Below are positions 43,585 to 51,799 of a stretch of DNA of 64,000 nucleotides, piece after piece. Numbering within the stretch: the first letter of the stretch is position 1; each line of letters begins with the position of its first letter. The position numbers and the translations under genes are program-made. Origin of the DNA: Vibrio sp. NTOU-M3. Its GTDB lineage: Bacteria > Pseudomonadota > Gammaproteobacteria > Enterobacterales > Vibrionaceae. The notes beneath the pieces were generated by a model. The model did no database searches and was not told the DNA's origin. It saw only the letters and a program-made list of their open reading frames with translations. Location of the stretch: NCBI RefSeq assembly GCF_040869035.1, contig NZ_CP162101.1, forward strand, positions 930,001 to 994,000. Reading direction: 5' to 3'.

Positions 43585-44838
43585 CTAAAATCGGGTCTCA
43601 ACCCAGTGAGTCACCTGATAATCGTCATCGCAGATAGCAATGGAGCGCCATTTGTCGAACGTTAAACAGGGGTGTGATGTTGAGAAGGCGACAATATCCC
43701 CCACATCGAGTTCGCATTCTGCACTGGTTTCAATAAATGTGTGCTGATCCATAACCGCAATTGAGGTCATGCCTTTCACACTGATAGGTTGTCCGTTACG
43801 GTACGCGCGCTGAGCGATAGGCAGTCCCGCATCAAAAGCGACATCCCGTTTACCGAGGCCTGCCACCATTTTGCCTTGTTCAGGTTTAGATAAAATGTGT
43901 GCCCACACTTCCAAGGCTGATTCTAAATCCCCACCTATTTCACATGCAGTGCCTTGATTTTGTTGAGCTCGCTGCATCACTTGATTTTGGGCATCCATGT
44001 ATATGCCGGTGTCATGTGCGATGTAACACCCCGGACGGATCACCGCATCGAAATCGACTAGGTGAGCAAAGCATTCCGCAACCACGTCATACCAAGCTGA
44101 ACCAGCGCCAGTCACCATTGGCTTTCCTGTTATCAGGCCATCACTGACCAGTTGCTTCGTGACGTTAAGCGTGGCGTTTACGAACTCTCGTACTCGCGTT
44201 TCTGCATTATCACCATGAATGACACCTTCATAGACTTCAACACCTGCGAGCTTGATATTGGTTTGAGTGGCAATGTGTTTTGCCAATGTCACCACATCTT
44301 CTTCACTCCGACAGCCGCAACGTCCACCGGGTACGCCAAACTCAATCAATACGGTCAGAGTTTGATTGTGCTGTGCAAAGAAGGCATTGAGCGCATCGAC
44401 ATTGCGTGCCGAATCAACGCAGCAATAAAAATGAATGTCTTGATTACTCAGTAAGCCAGAGATAATGGCCATATTGGCGGCACCAACCAACTGGTTAGCC
44501 ATAATGATATTTTTCGCCCCCGCTTGTGCCGCGATTTGAGCCTGCGCAGCCGTCGCAATCGTAATGCCCCACGCACCATGTTCAAGCTGTTGACGGAAGA
44601 AGTTTGGTGTCATGGTCGTTTTACCATGCGGACAGAGTTTCACTTGATGTTTATTGGCAAAGCGCTGCATCCATTGGAGATTGTTCTCCAGAGCCGATTG
44701 CTTGATCACCGCAGCTGGCAATGAAATCTCATCATGAGTTAAACGGAAATCATTGTGGCTTTGCTCGGAATATGCCTGACCTTTTTCACCGCAGCAAGGA
44801 GAGGTAAGGTGGTCGGCATGATAGTTTTTATCATGCAT
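43585..44838 (-). CDS. Fold-III PLP enzyme, D-amino-acid deaminase/D-serine-dehydratase-like (candidate glucosaminate dehydratase)
   Basis: This 417-residue cytoplasmic enzyme of the alanine-racemase-fold DSD1/D-threonine-aldolase family has its PLP lysine in CPHGKTTM (about residue 73). The C-terminal domain carries STSHPCLTFDKW (about 389-400), whose His and Cys are the usual zinc ligands of eukaryotic-type D-serine dehydratases. It eliminates ammonia from D-amino acids. Between a D-aminoacylase-family gene, RidA, KDG kinase and KDPG aldolase, the likely substrate is D-glucosaminate, yielding 2-keto-3-deoxygluconate. That substrate is inferred from context; D-serine- or D-threonine-type activity is the alternative. 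Confidence 0.85.
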   Translation of the reverse strand: MHDKNYHADHLTSPCCGEKGQAYSEQSHNDFRLTHDEISLPAAVIKQSALENNLQWMQRFANKHQVKLCPHGKTTMTPNFFRQQLEHGAWGITIATAAQAQIAAQAGAKNIIMANQLVGAANMAIISGLLSNQDIHFYCCVDSARNVDALNAFFAQHNQTLTVLIEFGVPGGRCGCRSEEDVVTLAKHIATQTNIKLAGVEVYEGVIHGDNAETRVREFVNATLNVTKQLVSDGLITGKPMVTGAGSAWYDVVAECFAHLVDFDAVIRPGCYIAHDTGIYMDAQNQVMQRAQQNQGTACEIGGDLESALEVWAHILSKPEQGKMVAGLGKRDVAFDAGLPIAQRAYRNGQPISVKGMTSIAVMDQHTFIETSAECELDVGDIVAFSTSHPCLTFDKWRSIAICDDDYQVTHWVETRF

Positions 44839-44913
44839 TGTGTCGTTTCCTGTTCTAGATATTAGTATCTAACATTGTGTAACTTATTGTTTTTATTATT
44901 TTGTTGAGATAAA

Positions 44914-44940
44914 TGATACTTTTGATGTTAGAAAGTATCA
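44914..44940. promoter_or_regulatory. Inverted repeat in divergent promoter region (candidate RpiR operator)
   Basis: TGATACTTT (44914-44922) and AAAGTATCA (44932-44940) form a perfect 9-bp inverted repeat with a 9-base spacer. It lies between the PLP-enzyme gene and the divergent deacetylase gene, where a shared operator would be expected. Confidence 0.5.
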
Positions 44941-45030
44941 AATAATTGATTTTATTTTGTGTGTGTTATCACTGAATCAGATAAGGGATTTCTTATGATA
45001 AAAGCCATCTGAATAATAAACGGTATAAGC

Positions 45031-46464
45031 ATGGTGTTCGATACAATTATTAAAAACGTTGAAGTCTTTGATGGCACCGGCGCAGACTCGTTTATCGCGG
45101 ATGTCGCTATTCATCATGGCCGTATCGAACAGCTGGGGCTTCTTTATGATGGGCAAGCAAAAAATACCCTTGATGGCACAGGGCTCGGGCTCGCTCCGGG
45201 GTTTATTGATGTCCATACCCACGATGATACCAATGTGATTCGTTTTCCTGAATGTATCGCTAAGATCAGCCAAGGTGTCACCACGGTGATTGTAGGAAAT
45301 TGTGGTATCAGCGCGAGTCCAACGGTATTGACGGCAGAGCCGCCCGATCCAATGAACTTGCTCGGAAGCCAACACGATTTTCAGTACCCAACGTTTGCAA
45401 GTTACGCAGAAGCGGTTGAGAAAGCGCAGCCTGCGGTGAATGTTGCGGCTTTGGTTGGACACACTACGCTACGTAATAGCGTGATGGATAGGCTCGATCG
45501 TACGGCGAGTGATGATGAAATTTCTGCCATGCGAGTGATGTTAAATCAAGCGATGGCGGAAGGGGCGCTTGGGTTAAGTTCAGGGCTTGCTTACGCTAGC
45601 GCCAAGCAAGCCACGACGCATGAAGTGATGCGGCTAGCAGAAGTGTTGGCACTGCATCGTGGCATTTATACCACCCACATGCGCACAGAGTTTGATGCCA
45701 TTATGGAAGCGATGCAGGAAGCATTTGAAACTGGCCGTCATGCTCGTGTGCCTGTGGTGATTTCTCATCTCAAATGTGCAGGGGCAGGGAACTGGGGAAG
45801 AACGGTAGAGATCCTTGATTTGATGGATACCGTTGCTCAGCATCAAGACGTCTGCTGTGATTGTTATCCTTATTCAGCCAGCTCTTCCACTTTGGACTTA
45901 AAGCAAGTCACTGAGGATTTCGATATCTTTATTACTTGGTCTGAGCCGATGCCTGACATGGCGGGTAAAACGCTTAAAGCCGTTGCGAAAGCGTTAGATC
46001 TTTCGCTGATGGAGGCAGCAAAAGCACTGCAACCTGCGGGTGCGGTGTATCACTGTATGGATGAAGAAGACGTTAAGCGGGTATTGAAGTATCGCCTCAC
46101 TATGGTGGGCTCAGATGGCTTGCCGAACGACCCTCATCCTCATCCCCGTTTGTGGGGTACCTTCCCCAAAGTACTTGGGCATTATTGTCGAGAAGAAAAG
46201 CTGTTCTCGTTAAGTGAAGCTATCCACAAAATGACCGGAATGTCGGCTAAGCGATACAACTTAAAAGGGCGGGGTGCGATCCACATCGGGGCACACGCCG
46301 ACTTAGTGTTATTTAATCCAAAGACAATCAAAGACACAGCGACATTTGAGAATCCGATCTCAATGGCGCAAGGCATTGAATCTGTCTTTGTAAACGGTGA
46401 ATTATCTTATGCAAAAGGTGAGGTCACCGATAACAGACATGGTGTATTTATTTATCGCAGCTAA
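45031..46464 (+). CDS. N-acyl-D-amino-acid deacylase family amidohydrolase (candidate N-acetylglucosaminate deacetylase)
   Basis: This 477-residue amidohydrolase is of the D-aminoacylase family. Visible motifs are the metal site GFIDVHTHDD (about 58-67), the family-typical VGNCGISASP (about 89-98), TTHMRTE (about 213), a conserved SHLKCAG (about 248-254) and the catalytic MVGSDGLPNDPHPHPR (about 357-372). Members hydrolyse N-acyl-D-amino acids. N-acetyl-D-glucosaminate is chemically such a substrate (a 2-acetamido acid), and the neighbours (PLP enzyme, RidA, KdgK, Eda) complete a route from it to pyruvate. The ribosome site is weak. Family is firm; substrate is inferred. Confidence 0.9.
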   Translation: MVFDTIIKNVEVFDGTGADSFIADVAIHHGRIEQLGLLYDGQAKNTLDGTGLGLAPGFIDVHTHDDTNVIRFPECIAKISQGVTTVIVGNCGISASPTVLTAEPPDPMNLLGSQHDFQYPTFASYAEAVEKAQPAVNVAALVGHTTLRNSVMDRLDRTASDDEISAMRVMLNQAMAEGALGLSSGLAYASAKQATTHEVMRLAEVLALHRGIYTTHMRTEFDAIMEAMQEAFETGRHARVPVVISHLKCAGAGNWGRTVEILDLMDTVAQHQDVCCDCYPYSASSSTLDLKQVTEDFDIFITWSEPMPDMAGKTLKAVAKALDLSLMEAAKALQPAGAVYHCMDEEDVKRVLKYRLTMVGSDGLPNDPHPHPRLWGTFPKVLGHYCREEKLFSLSEAIHKMTGMSAKRYNLKGRGAIHIGAHADLVLFNPKTIKDTATFENPISMAQGIESVFVNGELSYAKGEVTDNRHGVFIYRS

Positions 46465-46519
46465 ATTGGCGCGTTTTGAAACACAGTGAATGACTAGAGA
46501 GAAAATCTGGAGAAAGAAA

Positions 46520-46912
46520 ATGGCAATTAAACGTTATGGTGTTGAAGGTGGTGTTGGTACGGGTGGGCAGCATCTTCCTTTTGCTCGAGCAACTGAAGCT
46601 GGTGGCTTTTTATATGTATCAGGACAAACACCGATGACGGATGGAGAAGTGGTTGAGGGTGGTATTGTTGACCAATCTCGCCTAGCCATCCAAAACTGTG
46701 TCGACATCATGCAGGAAGCAGGTTACGGCTTAGAGGATGTGGTGCACGTGAAAGTGGTATTGACTGATTCACGCTATTTCCAGTCGTTTAATAAAGTCTT
46801 CAAAGAGTTTTTTGGTGCGCATCCGCCAGCTCGGATTTGTATGGTGTGTGACTTAGTGGTGGATGTGAAAGTGGAAGTGGATGTCACTTGTTACCGCGAC
46901 GATCGCCGTTAG
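46520..46912 (+). CDS. RidA-family enamine/imine deaminase
   Basis: This 130-residue cytoplasmic protein (probably a homotrimer) starts at the ATG at 46520, with GGAG eight bases upstream; an in-frame start at 46490 has none. It has the RidA pattern with YVSGQTPM (about 35), a central RLAIQNCVDIM helix and the C-terminal ARICMVCDLVVDVKVEVDV strand. The arginine of the ARI segment corresponds to the carboxylate-binding Arg of RidA. RidA proteins hydrolyse reactive enamine/imine intermediates released by PLP dehydratases to keto acids. Its place beside the PLP enzyme fits exactly that job. Confidence 0.92.
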   Translation: MAIKRYGVEGGVGTGGQHLPFARATEAGGFLYVSGQTPMTDGEVVEGGIVDQSRLAIQNCVDIMQEAGYGLEDVVHVKVVLTDSRYFQSFNKVFKEFFGAHPPARICMVCDLVVDVKVEVDVTCYRDDRR

Positions 46913-46929
46913 TTTTCTCCCCCTCTTAA

Positions 46930-46944
46930 TGATAATAATCATGA
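46930..46944. promoter_or_regulatory. Weak Fur-like palindrome upstream of kdgK
   Basis: TGATAATAATCATGA matches the 7-1-7 Fur consensus at 12 of 14 positions, in the 116-bp gap between the ridA-like gene and kdgK. There is no functional reason to expect iron control here, so it may be chance. Confidence 0.25.
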
Positions 46945-47028
46945 GCGCTGGGTTATATTTAGTCCCTGTTAATATTTCTCGGCGCTCTTTTCTTCCCCTT
47001 CGTTATCTAAAAAGGATTCCCGATAAAC

Positions 47029-48021
47029 ATGGATAGTTCACAATGTCCCCATATTGCGTTTTTTGGTGAGTGCATGGTGGAACTGAGCGGCACGCCGCTC
47101 AAAAAAGGCTTTGGTGGCGACACGTTAAATACTGCCCTGTATCTTGCTCGTTTAACCCAGAAATGTGGAGTAAAAGTGTCTTATGCCACAGCACTGGGTA
47201 AGGATGAGCTTTCACAAGAGTTGTTGGATGCTTGGCAGCAAGAAGGGATTAACACGACTTTGGTTGCTCGCATTGCAGGTAAGTTGCCCGGTTTGTACAT
47301 GGTACAGACAGATGAACAAGGTGAACGTCACTTCCATTACTGGCGTGATAGTGCCGCAGTGAAGCATTACTTTGGTGGCAATGAATTAAACCAACTGGAG
47401 CAAGCCATTGCAGAGCATGACATCCAATGGCTATATATCAGTGGCATCAGCCTTGCGATTTTAAATGACGCTTCACGAGCGCGTTTACTCAGAGCAATGA
47501 GTCAGTTTGTTGCAAACGGTGGTAAAGTCATTTTTGATAATAATTTTCGCCCACAATTATGGTCTTCAGAGCAAGCAAGGGAGTGGTATGGCAAGGTGTT
47601 ACCACTGGTCGACATAGCCTTGATCACCGAAGAAGATGACTGGAAAGTCTGGGGTGAACAAGAGTGTGTCGAAACACGTTGCTTACGTTTTGGTTGCCAA
47701 GAAGTCGTGATCAAACGTGGCGATAAGCCTTGTGAAGTGATAGAAGCCAGAAACGAAGGGGTTAAACGAGCTCAGGTGCCTGCGGTTTTGGTCGAGTATG
47801 TTGTTGATACTTGCTCAGCTGGTGACTCATTTGCTGCTGGCTATTTAGCCGGTAGGCTGGCTGGGCACGATGGTGAAGAGGCGGCGAAGCTAGGACATCA
47901 GCTTGCATCTATTGTGATTCAATACGCTGGTGCCATTATTCCCAATTCAGCGATGGTGCATATCAAACCCCAAACCGACCGATGGTTGGAAAATCGAAAT
48001 GACTCAAGAAATACTCAATAA
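47029..48021 (+). CDS. kdgK: 2-dehydro-3-deoxygluconokinase (PfkB family)
   Basis: This 330-residue PfkB/ribokinase-family sugar kinase phosphorylates 2-keto-3-deoxygluconate to KDPG. Visible features are the N-terminal FGECMVELSG (about 11), GGDTLNTALYLARL with the sugar-binding GG, IFDNNFRPQLW (about 165), and the catalytic DTCSAGDSFAAGYLAG segment (about 263-278) with the base Asp in AGDSF. The length is normal. It overlaps eda by 23 bases, and the pair forms the lower part of the pathway. KDG specificity is supported by the neighbouring aldolase. Confidence 0.93.
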   Translation: MDSSQCPHIAFFGECMVELSGTPLKKGFGGDTLNTALYLARLTQKCGVKVSYATALGKDELSQELLDAWQQEGINTTLVARIAGKLPGLYMVQTDEQGERHFHYWRDSAAVKHYFGGNELNQLEQAIAEHDIQWLYISGISLAILNDASRARLLRAMSQFVANGGKVIFDNNFRPQLWSSEQAREWYGKVLPLVDIALITEEDDWKVWGEQECVETRCLRFGCQEVVIKRGDKPCEVIEARNEGVKRAQVPAVLVEYVVDTCSAGDSFAAGYLAGRLAGHDGEEAAKLGHQLASIVIQYAGAIIPNSAMVHIKPQTDRWLENRNDSRNTQ

Positions 48022-48628
48022 ACTTAAACAATTCAAAGTGATCCCTGTGATCCAAATTAATTCGGTTAAACATGCGATCCCACTGGCGAAGGTGTTAGTT
48101 GAAAACGGTCTGCCCGTTGCTGAAGTGACGTTCCGTACTGAAGCGGCGGCAGAAGCCATTCAAGCCATGCGTAACGCTTACCCAGAGATGTGTGTGGGTG
48201 CTGGCACAGTATTAACTCCCCAGCAGATAGAACAAGCCCAGCAAGCAGGAGCCGAATTTGTTGTGGCTCCGGGACTGAACCCCAACACGGTGAAACGTTG
48301 CCAAGCGATCGGCATGCCGATTGTTCCTGGTGTTAACAACCCAAGTCAGGTAGAGCAAGCCTTAGAATTAGGGCTGAGCTTTTTGAAATTTTTCCCGGCG
48401 GAAGCTTCGGGTGGTGTAGCCATGGTGAAATCGTTACTTGCACCTTATGTTGACGTTAGCTTTATGCCTACGGGTGGTATTGGCAAAAATAACGTCAATG
48501 ACTATCTCAGCATTGACCGTGTGGTTTGTTGTGGTGGTACATGGATGGTGGCACCTACACTGATTGAAAATGAGCAGTGGGATGAGATAGGCCGACTGGT
48601 GCGTGAAGCGGTTGAACTGGTCAACTAA
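47999..48628 (+). CDS. eda: KDPG/KHG aldolase
   Basis: This 209-residue class I aldolase cleaves 2-keto-3-deoxy-6-phosphogluconate to pyruvate and glyceraldehyde-3-phosphate. It is the expected length. Visible motifs are the general-acid Glu in VAEVTFRT (about 40-47), GAGTVLT (about 69) and the Schiff-base lysine in FLKFFPAEASGG (about 129-140). The start ATG at 47999 lies inside the end of kdgK, so translation is coupled; a longer frame from 47930 is not credible. A strong terminator follows. Confidence 0.96.
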   Translation: MTQEILNKLKQFKVIPVIQINSVKHAIPLAKVLVENGLPVAEVTFRTEAAAEAIQAMRNAYPEMCVGAGTVLTPQQIEQAQQAGAEFVVAPGLNPNTVKRCQAIGMPIVPGVNNPSQVEQALELGLSFLKFFPAEASGGVAMVKSLLAPYVDVSFMPTGGIGKNNVNDYLSIDRVVCCGGTWMVAPTLIENEQWDEIGRLVREAVELVN

Positions 48629-48638
48629 GCCGGATAGC

Positions 48639-48671
48639 AAAGCCCCCGATAATGTATCGGGGGCTTTTTTG
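48639..48671 (+). terminator. Terminator after eda
   Basis: AGCCCCCGATA (48641-48651) and TATCGGGGGCT (48655-48665) form a perfect 11-bp stem with a 3-base loop, followed by TTTTT. Confidence 0.92.
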
Positions 48672-48703
48672 GGGCGTCGGGAGCGGCGTTAATCGAAATT
48701 GAT

Positions 48704-50476
48704 CTAATCAGTGAGTAACTGCTTTAAATAGTGCAATCTAGCCATACTTTGTTGGCATCCACCAAGACGGAATTTTTGCTGCCATAACGTGGTGTATTGC
48801 GCTTCGATCTCGTTCAACAATGGTAGTAATTGATGTTTCAGTGCCACAGGAAAGGCTTCGACTTCTCGGCATTGATGTATGGCGTAACCGATGGCTATGT
48901 TGGTGGCCAGTTTCATGACCTTGAGTGTCCACAATAGCTCTTGTTTCAACACACGGTCTGGGTGCTGATTGATTCGGTTCTCTATCTCATTCAGTTGCTC
49001 GATGCTGCGCAGCATCACTTGGGGTGATTCAATTTGAGCGCGACGAATATGACGACGGGATTTTTGGTCAAACACAAATGGGCCATAAAAGGCGCAGTTT
49101 GGTGTAATGACACCAGAGCTGAGATAAGCATCTTGCATCTCCAGCATAATGTCGGTGAGATCATGATAGGCGTTGCCCCAAAAGTCAGCTAATACTTGGG
49201 ACACGTCAACATCTTGGTGTTGAGCCTCTCCCCATGCCATTGCAGCACCAAATACATAGGCAGGTAGCGCGGTAGAAAATTGCTGCGCGTGCCCCATGTC
49301 GCCCCACTCTGAGATCTGATAACCCTGTCCACCGTACTTCAACGCAGAGCGTGCCGCACGACGCATATGAACCTTGGCGGCCTGCCAACGACCAGCGACC
49401 GAGGCAAATGTATTGGTTGAAACAACCACCTGAAACGGGTAACCGAACTGGGCCAGTTTTTCATGCTCTTGATCATAGGGATGATCTTCTTCGTAACCCC
49501 AGTTAAGCAGCTCCAGCTCTTTTGGCAAGTGAGGGAGAATTTCAGGATAGCGAAACAGCATGTCGCTGAAAATTTGGCAATACATGCCACGATCATGGGC
49601 AATGTTGAGTAACTCTATCAGGTAGTTCAAATAGACCTGACCTTGACCGAGGGACTCACACGCGGCCTTGCTACCATCGACACCTAAATCCATGGTTTCA
49701 TCAAAGTTAATATTGAGTGTTTTGCTGTTGAAGTTAGGCAGCAGTTCGTCCAATAACTCTGCAATAAAATGGGGTACCTCAGGCGAGACAGGGTTTAACC
49801 CAAAGGATTCTGGGCGATAGTCTCCCCTTTGATCGTAAAAGCCGGATGTTTGCTCTGCCAAATGGTGATAGTCCGAATGACAAAGCCACTTCTCCATATG
49901 GCCAAACGTGGCTTGGTTAGGGATTAGCTCAATGCCTCGCTCTTTGCAGTACTCATCCAATAACTGAATTTGTTCTGGTGTCAGGGGGTCGTATCCTTGC
50001 CAAACCGTACGATGATCTTGATAGGCGAAGGTATGTTCAGTGTAAAACTGAAGCTGATTAATCCGTAACTTCGCCCAGAAGTCGATCAATGAAAACAAGG
50101 TCTCCATGGTCGGGATCTTATCGCGGCTAACATCAAGGATAATGCCACGCTGCGGAAAATCGGGTTGGTCAACCAAGTCCAGACAGGGTAACCGAGTGCC
50201 ACATTGAGCAAACAATTGACTCAGTATTTGATGGGCGTAGAAAATACCTTCTTCATCGATATATTGGATAAGGATCAGATCCGAAGATATACGAAGACCA
50301 AATGCTTGGTCGTCTAGATCAAGACGCAGTTGATACTCAACCATGGGTGAAGAGATGCGCGCCCCAAATTGATTCGGGATGGTACTTTCAGAGAAATCAG
50401 TACAACATTTGCCCGCTAGGTAAGTGATAGATTTTGGTGCTGGAAACAGAGAAGGGGAGAGGGAGACGTCTGCCAT
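48704..50476 (-). CDS. Cytoplasmic family 20 beta-N-acetylhexosaminidase
   Basis: This is a 590-residue glycoside hydrolase without a signal peptide, so it acts on imported oligosaccharides. A small N-terminal domain precedes the GH20 barrel, which begins near RGIILDVSRDKIP (about 109). The catalytic Asp-Glu pair is in NINFDET (about 254-260), and substrate-site residues are visible in WGYEEDHPYD and ISEWGDMGH. It removes terminal GlcNAc or GalNAc from the non-reducing end of chito-oligosaccharides. The start follows GAGG. The ROK gene lies 11 bases upstream and forms an operon with it, divergent from the ABC transporter that would import the substrate. Confidence 0.93.
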   Translation of the reverse strand: MADVSLSPSLFPAPKSITYLAGKCCTDFSESTIPNQFGARISSPMVEYQLRLDLDDQAFGLRISSDLILIQYIDEEGIFYAHQILSQLFAQCGTRLPCLDLVDQPDFPQRGIILDVSRDKIPTMETLFSLIDFWAKLRINQLQFYTEHTFAYQDHRTVWQGYDPLTPEQIQLLDEYCKERGIELIPNQATFGHMEKWLCHSDYHHLAEQTSGFYDQRGDYRPESFGLNPVSPEVPHFIAELLDELLPNFNSKTLNINFDETMDLGVDGSKAACESLGQGQVYLNYLIELLNIAHDRGMYCQIFSDMLFRYPEILPHLPKELELLNWGYEEDHPYDQEHEKLAQFGYPFQVVVSTNTFASVAGRWQAAKVHMRRAARSALKYGGQGYQISEWGDMGHAQQFSTALPAYVFGAAMAWGEAQHQDVDVSQVLADFWGNAYHDLTDIMLEMQDAYLSSGVITPNCAFYGPFVFDQKSRRHIRRAQIESPQVMLRSIEQLNEIENRINQHPDRVLKQELLWTLKVMKLATNIAIGYAIHQCREVEAFPVALKHQLLPLLNEIEAQYTTLWQQKFRLGGCQQSMARLHYLKQLLTD

Positions 50477-50487
50477 GTTGACCTCGA

Positions 50488-51561
50488 TTAAGTACAGCTG
50501 GAAGAGGGCAGTACGCTAAACAGCGCAATGTCTTCAATAATAAGTTTTTGCCATGCCATCGCTGCCGCACCAGCGGAAACAGCTTGGGTGCCTAACGTTG
50601 AAAAACTAACATGAGGCTCCCATGTTGCCGGGCCTTGCACGGCTGACAGTTTGTTATCGATGTAAGAGACTAAGCTGGCACCATAATGTTGTGCTTCACC
50701 ACCAATGATCACTTGATGAATGTTCATCAGGCGTCCAAGTAATACCAATGACGAAGCAAATTCTTGTAAAACAAGCGAGAGGTCGGCAGTGCCTTGTTCA
50801 AATTTCAACTCACTTTTGTACTGACCTGCAGAGAAATCGTCGCCATAAAACAGATTATTGTTTAGCACAAAACCAAGGCCGATCCCCAAATGCTCAGACT
50901 CTGTATTGCGATGATGCGACGTAAATAGCACATAGAGAAAATTATTGGTTGGTTCACGCCGTGTCTGCATCATTTCGCCCCATGCTGCGCAGTTGGCGTC
51001 GTTGTCGATAAAAACAGGACAATTAAAATGCTGTTTAAGCTCTGCGACTAGATTGAGAGGCTCTTCGATCTCCAGTGCGTTGGAAAGAGAGACATGACCC
51101 GTTTCCGGATTCACTAGTCCGGGAAGGCCGATCCCCATCGCTAAAATATGGTCAAACTTGGCGTCGATCTGCTGCATCACAGGGGTCAGTGCTTCGATGA
51201 TGGCTTGGTCAACCTGATCTGTTGGCTGGAAAGTGATGATGGTGCGATACACAATCTGACATTCCACATTCACCACAGACACATTTATCGCACTGTCGGT
51301 CAACTCTACGCCAACCAATACCCCGATATCATTGTTGAGTGACAATGAGACTTTTGGTCGCCCACCTTTACTATGAGCAGGCTTCGTAGTGACCTCTGAA
51401 ATCAGGTCCTTTTCTGTCAGTTGCCCAACAATTTTAGTAATGGTGGATTTATCCAAACCGAGTTGCTCCGCCACTTCGACACGCGAAATGCGGTTATAAC
51501 GCCAGATGCAATCTAACACTCTGGATAAGTTGACGATCTTACTATTTTGGCTTGGTTTCAT
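50488..51561 (-). CDS. ROK-family transcriptional regulator of the ABC/GH20 genes
   Basis: This 357-residue repressor has an N-terminal winged helix (ISRVEVAEQLGLDKSTITKIVGQL, about 19-42) and a ROK domain (GIGLPGLVNPETG, about 143). The ROK GExGH zinc motif is not present in the equivalent region (FSAGQYKSE, about 236), so it is unlikely to phosphorylate sugar. It is divergent from the sugar ABC operon. The 9-mer TTAGTTTCC occurs in front of both transcription units, suggesting autoregulation and control of the transporter. The inducer is probably a GlcNAc-containing oligosaccharide, which is inference. Confidence 0.9.
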   Translation of the reverse strand: MKPSQNSKIVNLSRVLDCIWRYNRISRVEVAEQLGLDKSTITKIVGQLTEKDLISEVTTKPAHSKGGRPKVSLSLNNDIGVLVGVELTDSAINVSVVNVECQIVYRTIITFQPTDQVDQAIIEALTPVMQQIDAKFDHILAMGIGLPGLVNPETGHVSLSNALEIEEPLNLVAELKQHFNCPVFIDNDANCAAWGEMMQTRREPTNNFLYVLFTSHHRNTESEHLGIGLGFVLNNNLFYGDDFSAGQYKSELKFEQGTADLSLVLQEFASSLVLLGRLMNIHQVIIGGEAQHYGASLVSYIDNKLSAVQGPATWEPHVSFSTLGTQAVSAGAAAMAWQKLIIEDIALFSVLPSSSCT

Positions 51562-51576
51562 TATTAAGTTGATTGT

Positions 51577-51585
51577 GGAAACTAA
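51577..51585 (-). promoter_or_regulatory. Half-site GGAAACTAA before the ROK gene
   Basis: The 9-mer GGAAACTAA lies 16 bases upstream of the ROK start codon. It is the reverse complement of TTAGTTTCC in the operator at 51763-51785, so both promoters share this word. Confidence 0.4.
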
Positions 51586-51762
51586 ATGATTATTTCATTT
51601 ATAACGACTTCACTATGAGTTCGCAACAACAATGTATAGCTCAGATTACCTACAATTTATAAAACATGACCGAGTTAACTTTTCTCATTTCTACCTGATA
51701 ATTTTGTTAATTAATTGTGAGCAAGATCGTTGTGATGAACAAAAAATAGCCTAAATTATATG

Positions 51763-51785
51763 GTTAGTTTCCGGTGTAAACTAAC
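51763..51785 (+). promoter_or_regulatory. Operator candidate before the sugar ABC operon
   Basis: GTTAGTTT-N7-AAACTAAC is a perfect inverted repeat with 8-bp arms, ending 14 bases before the start codon of the binding-protein gene. Binding here would block the ribosome or promoter region. The ROK regulator next door is the likely ligand. Confidence 0.6.
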
Positions 51786-51799
51786 TAGAGGATAGAACG

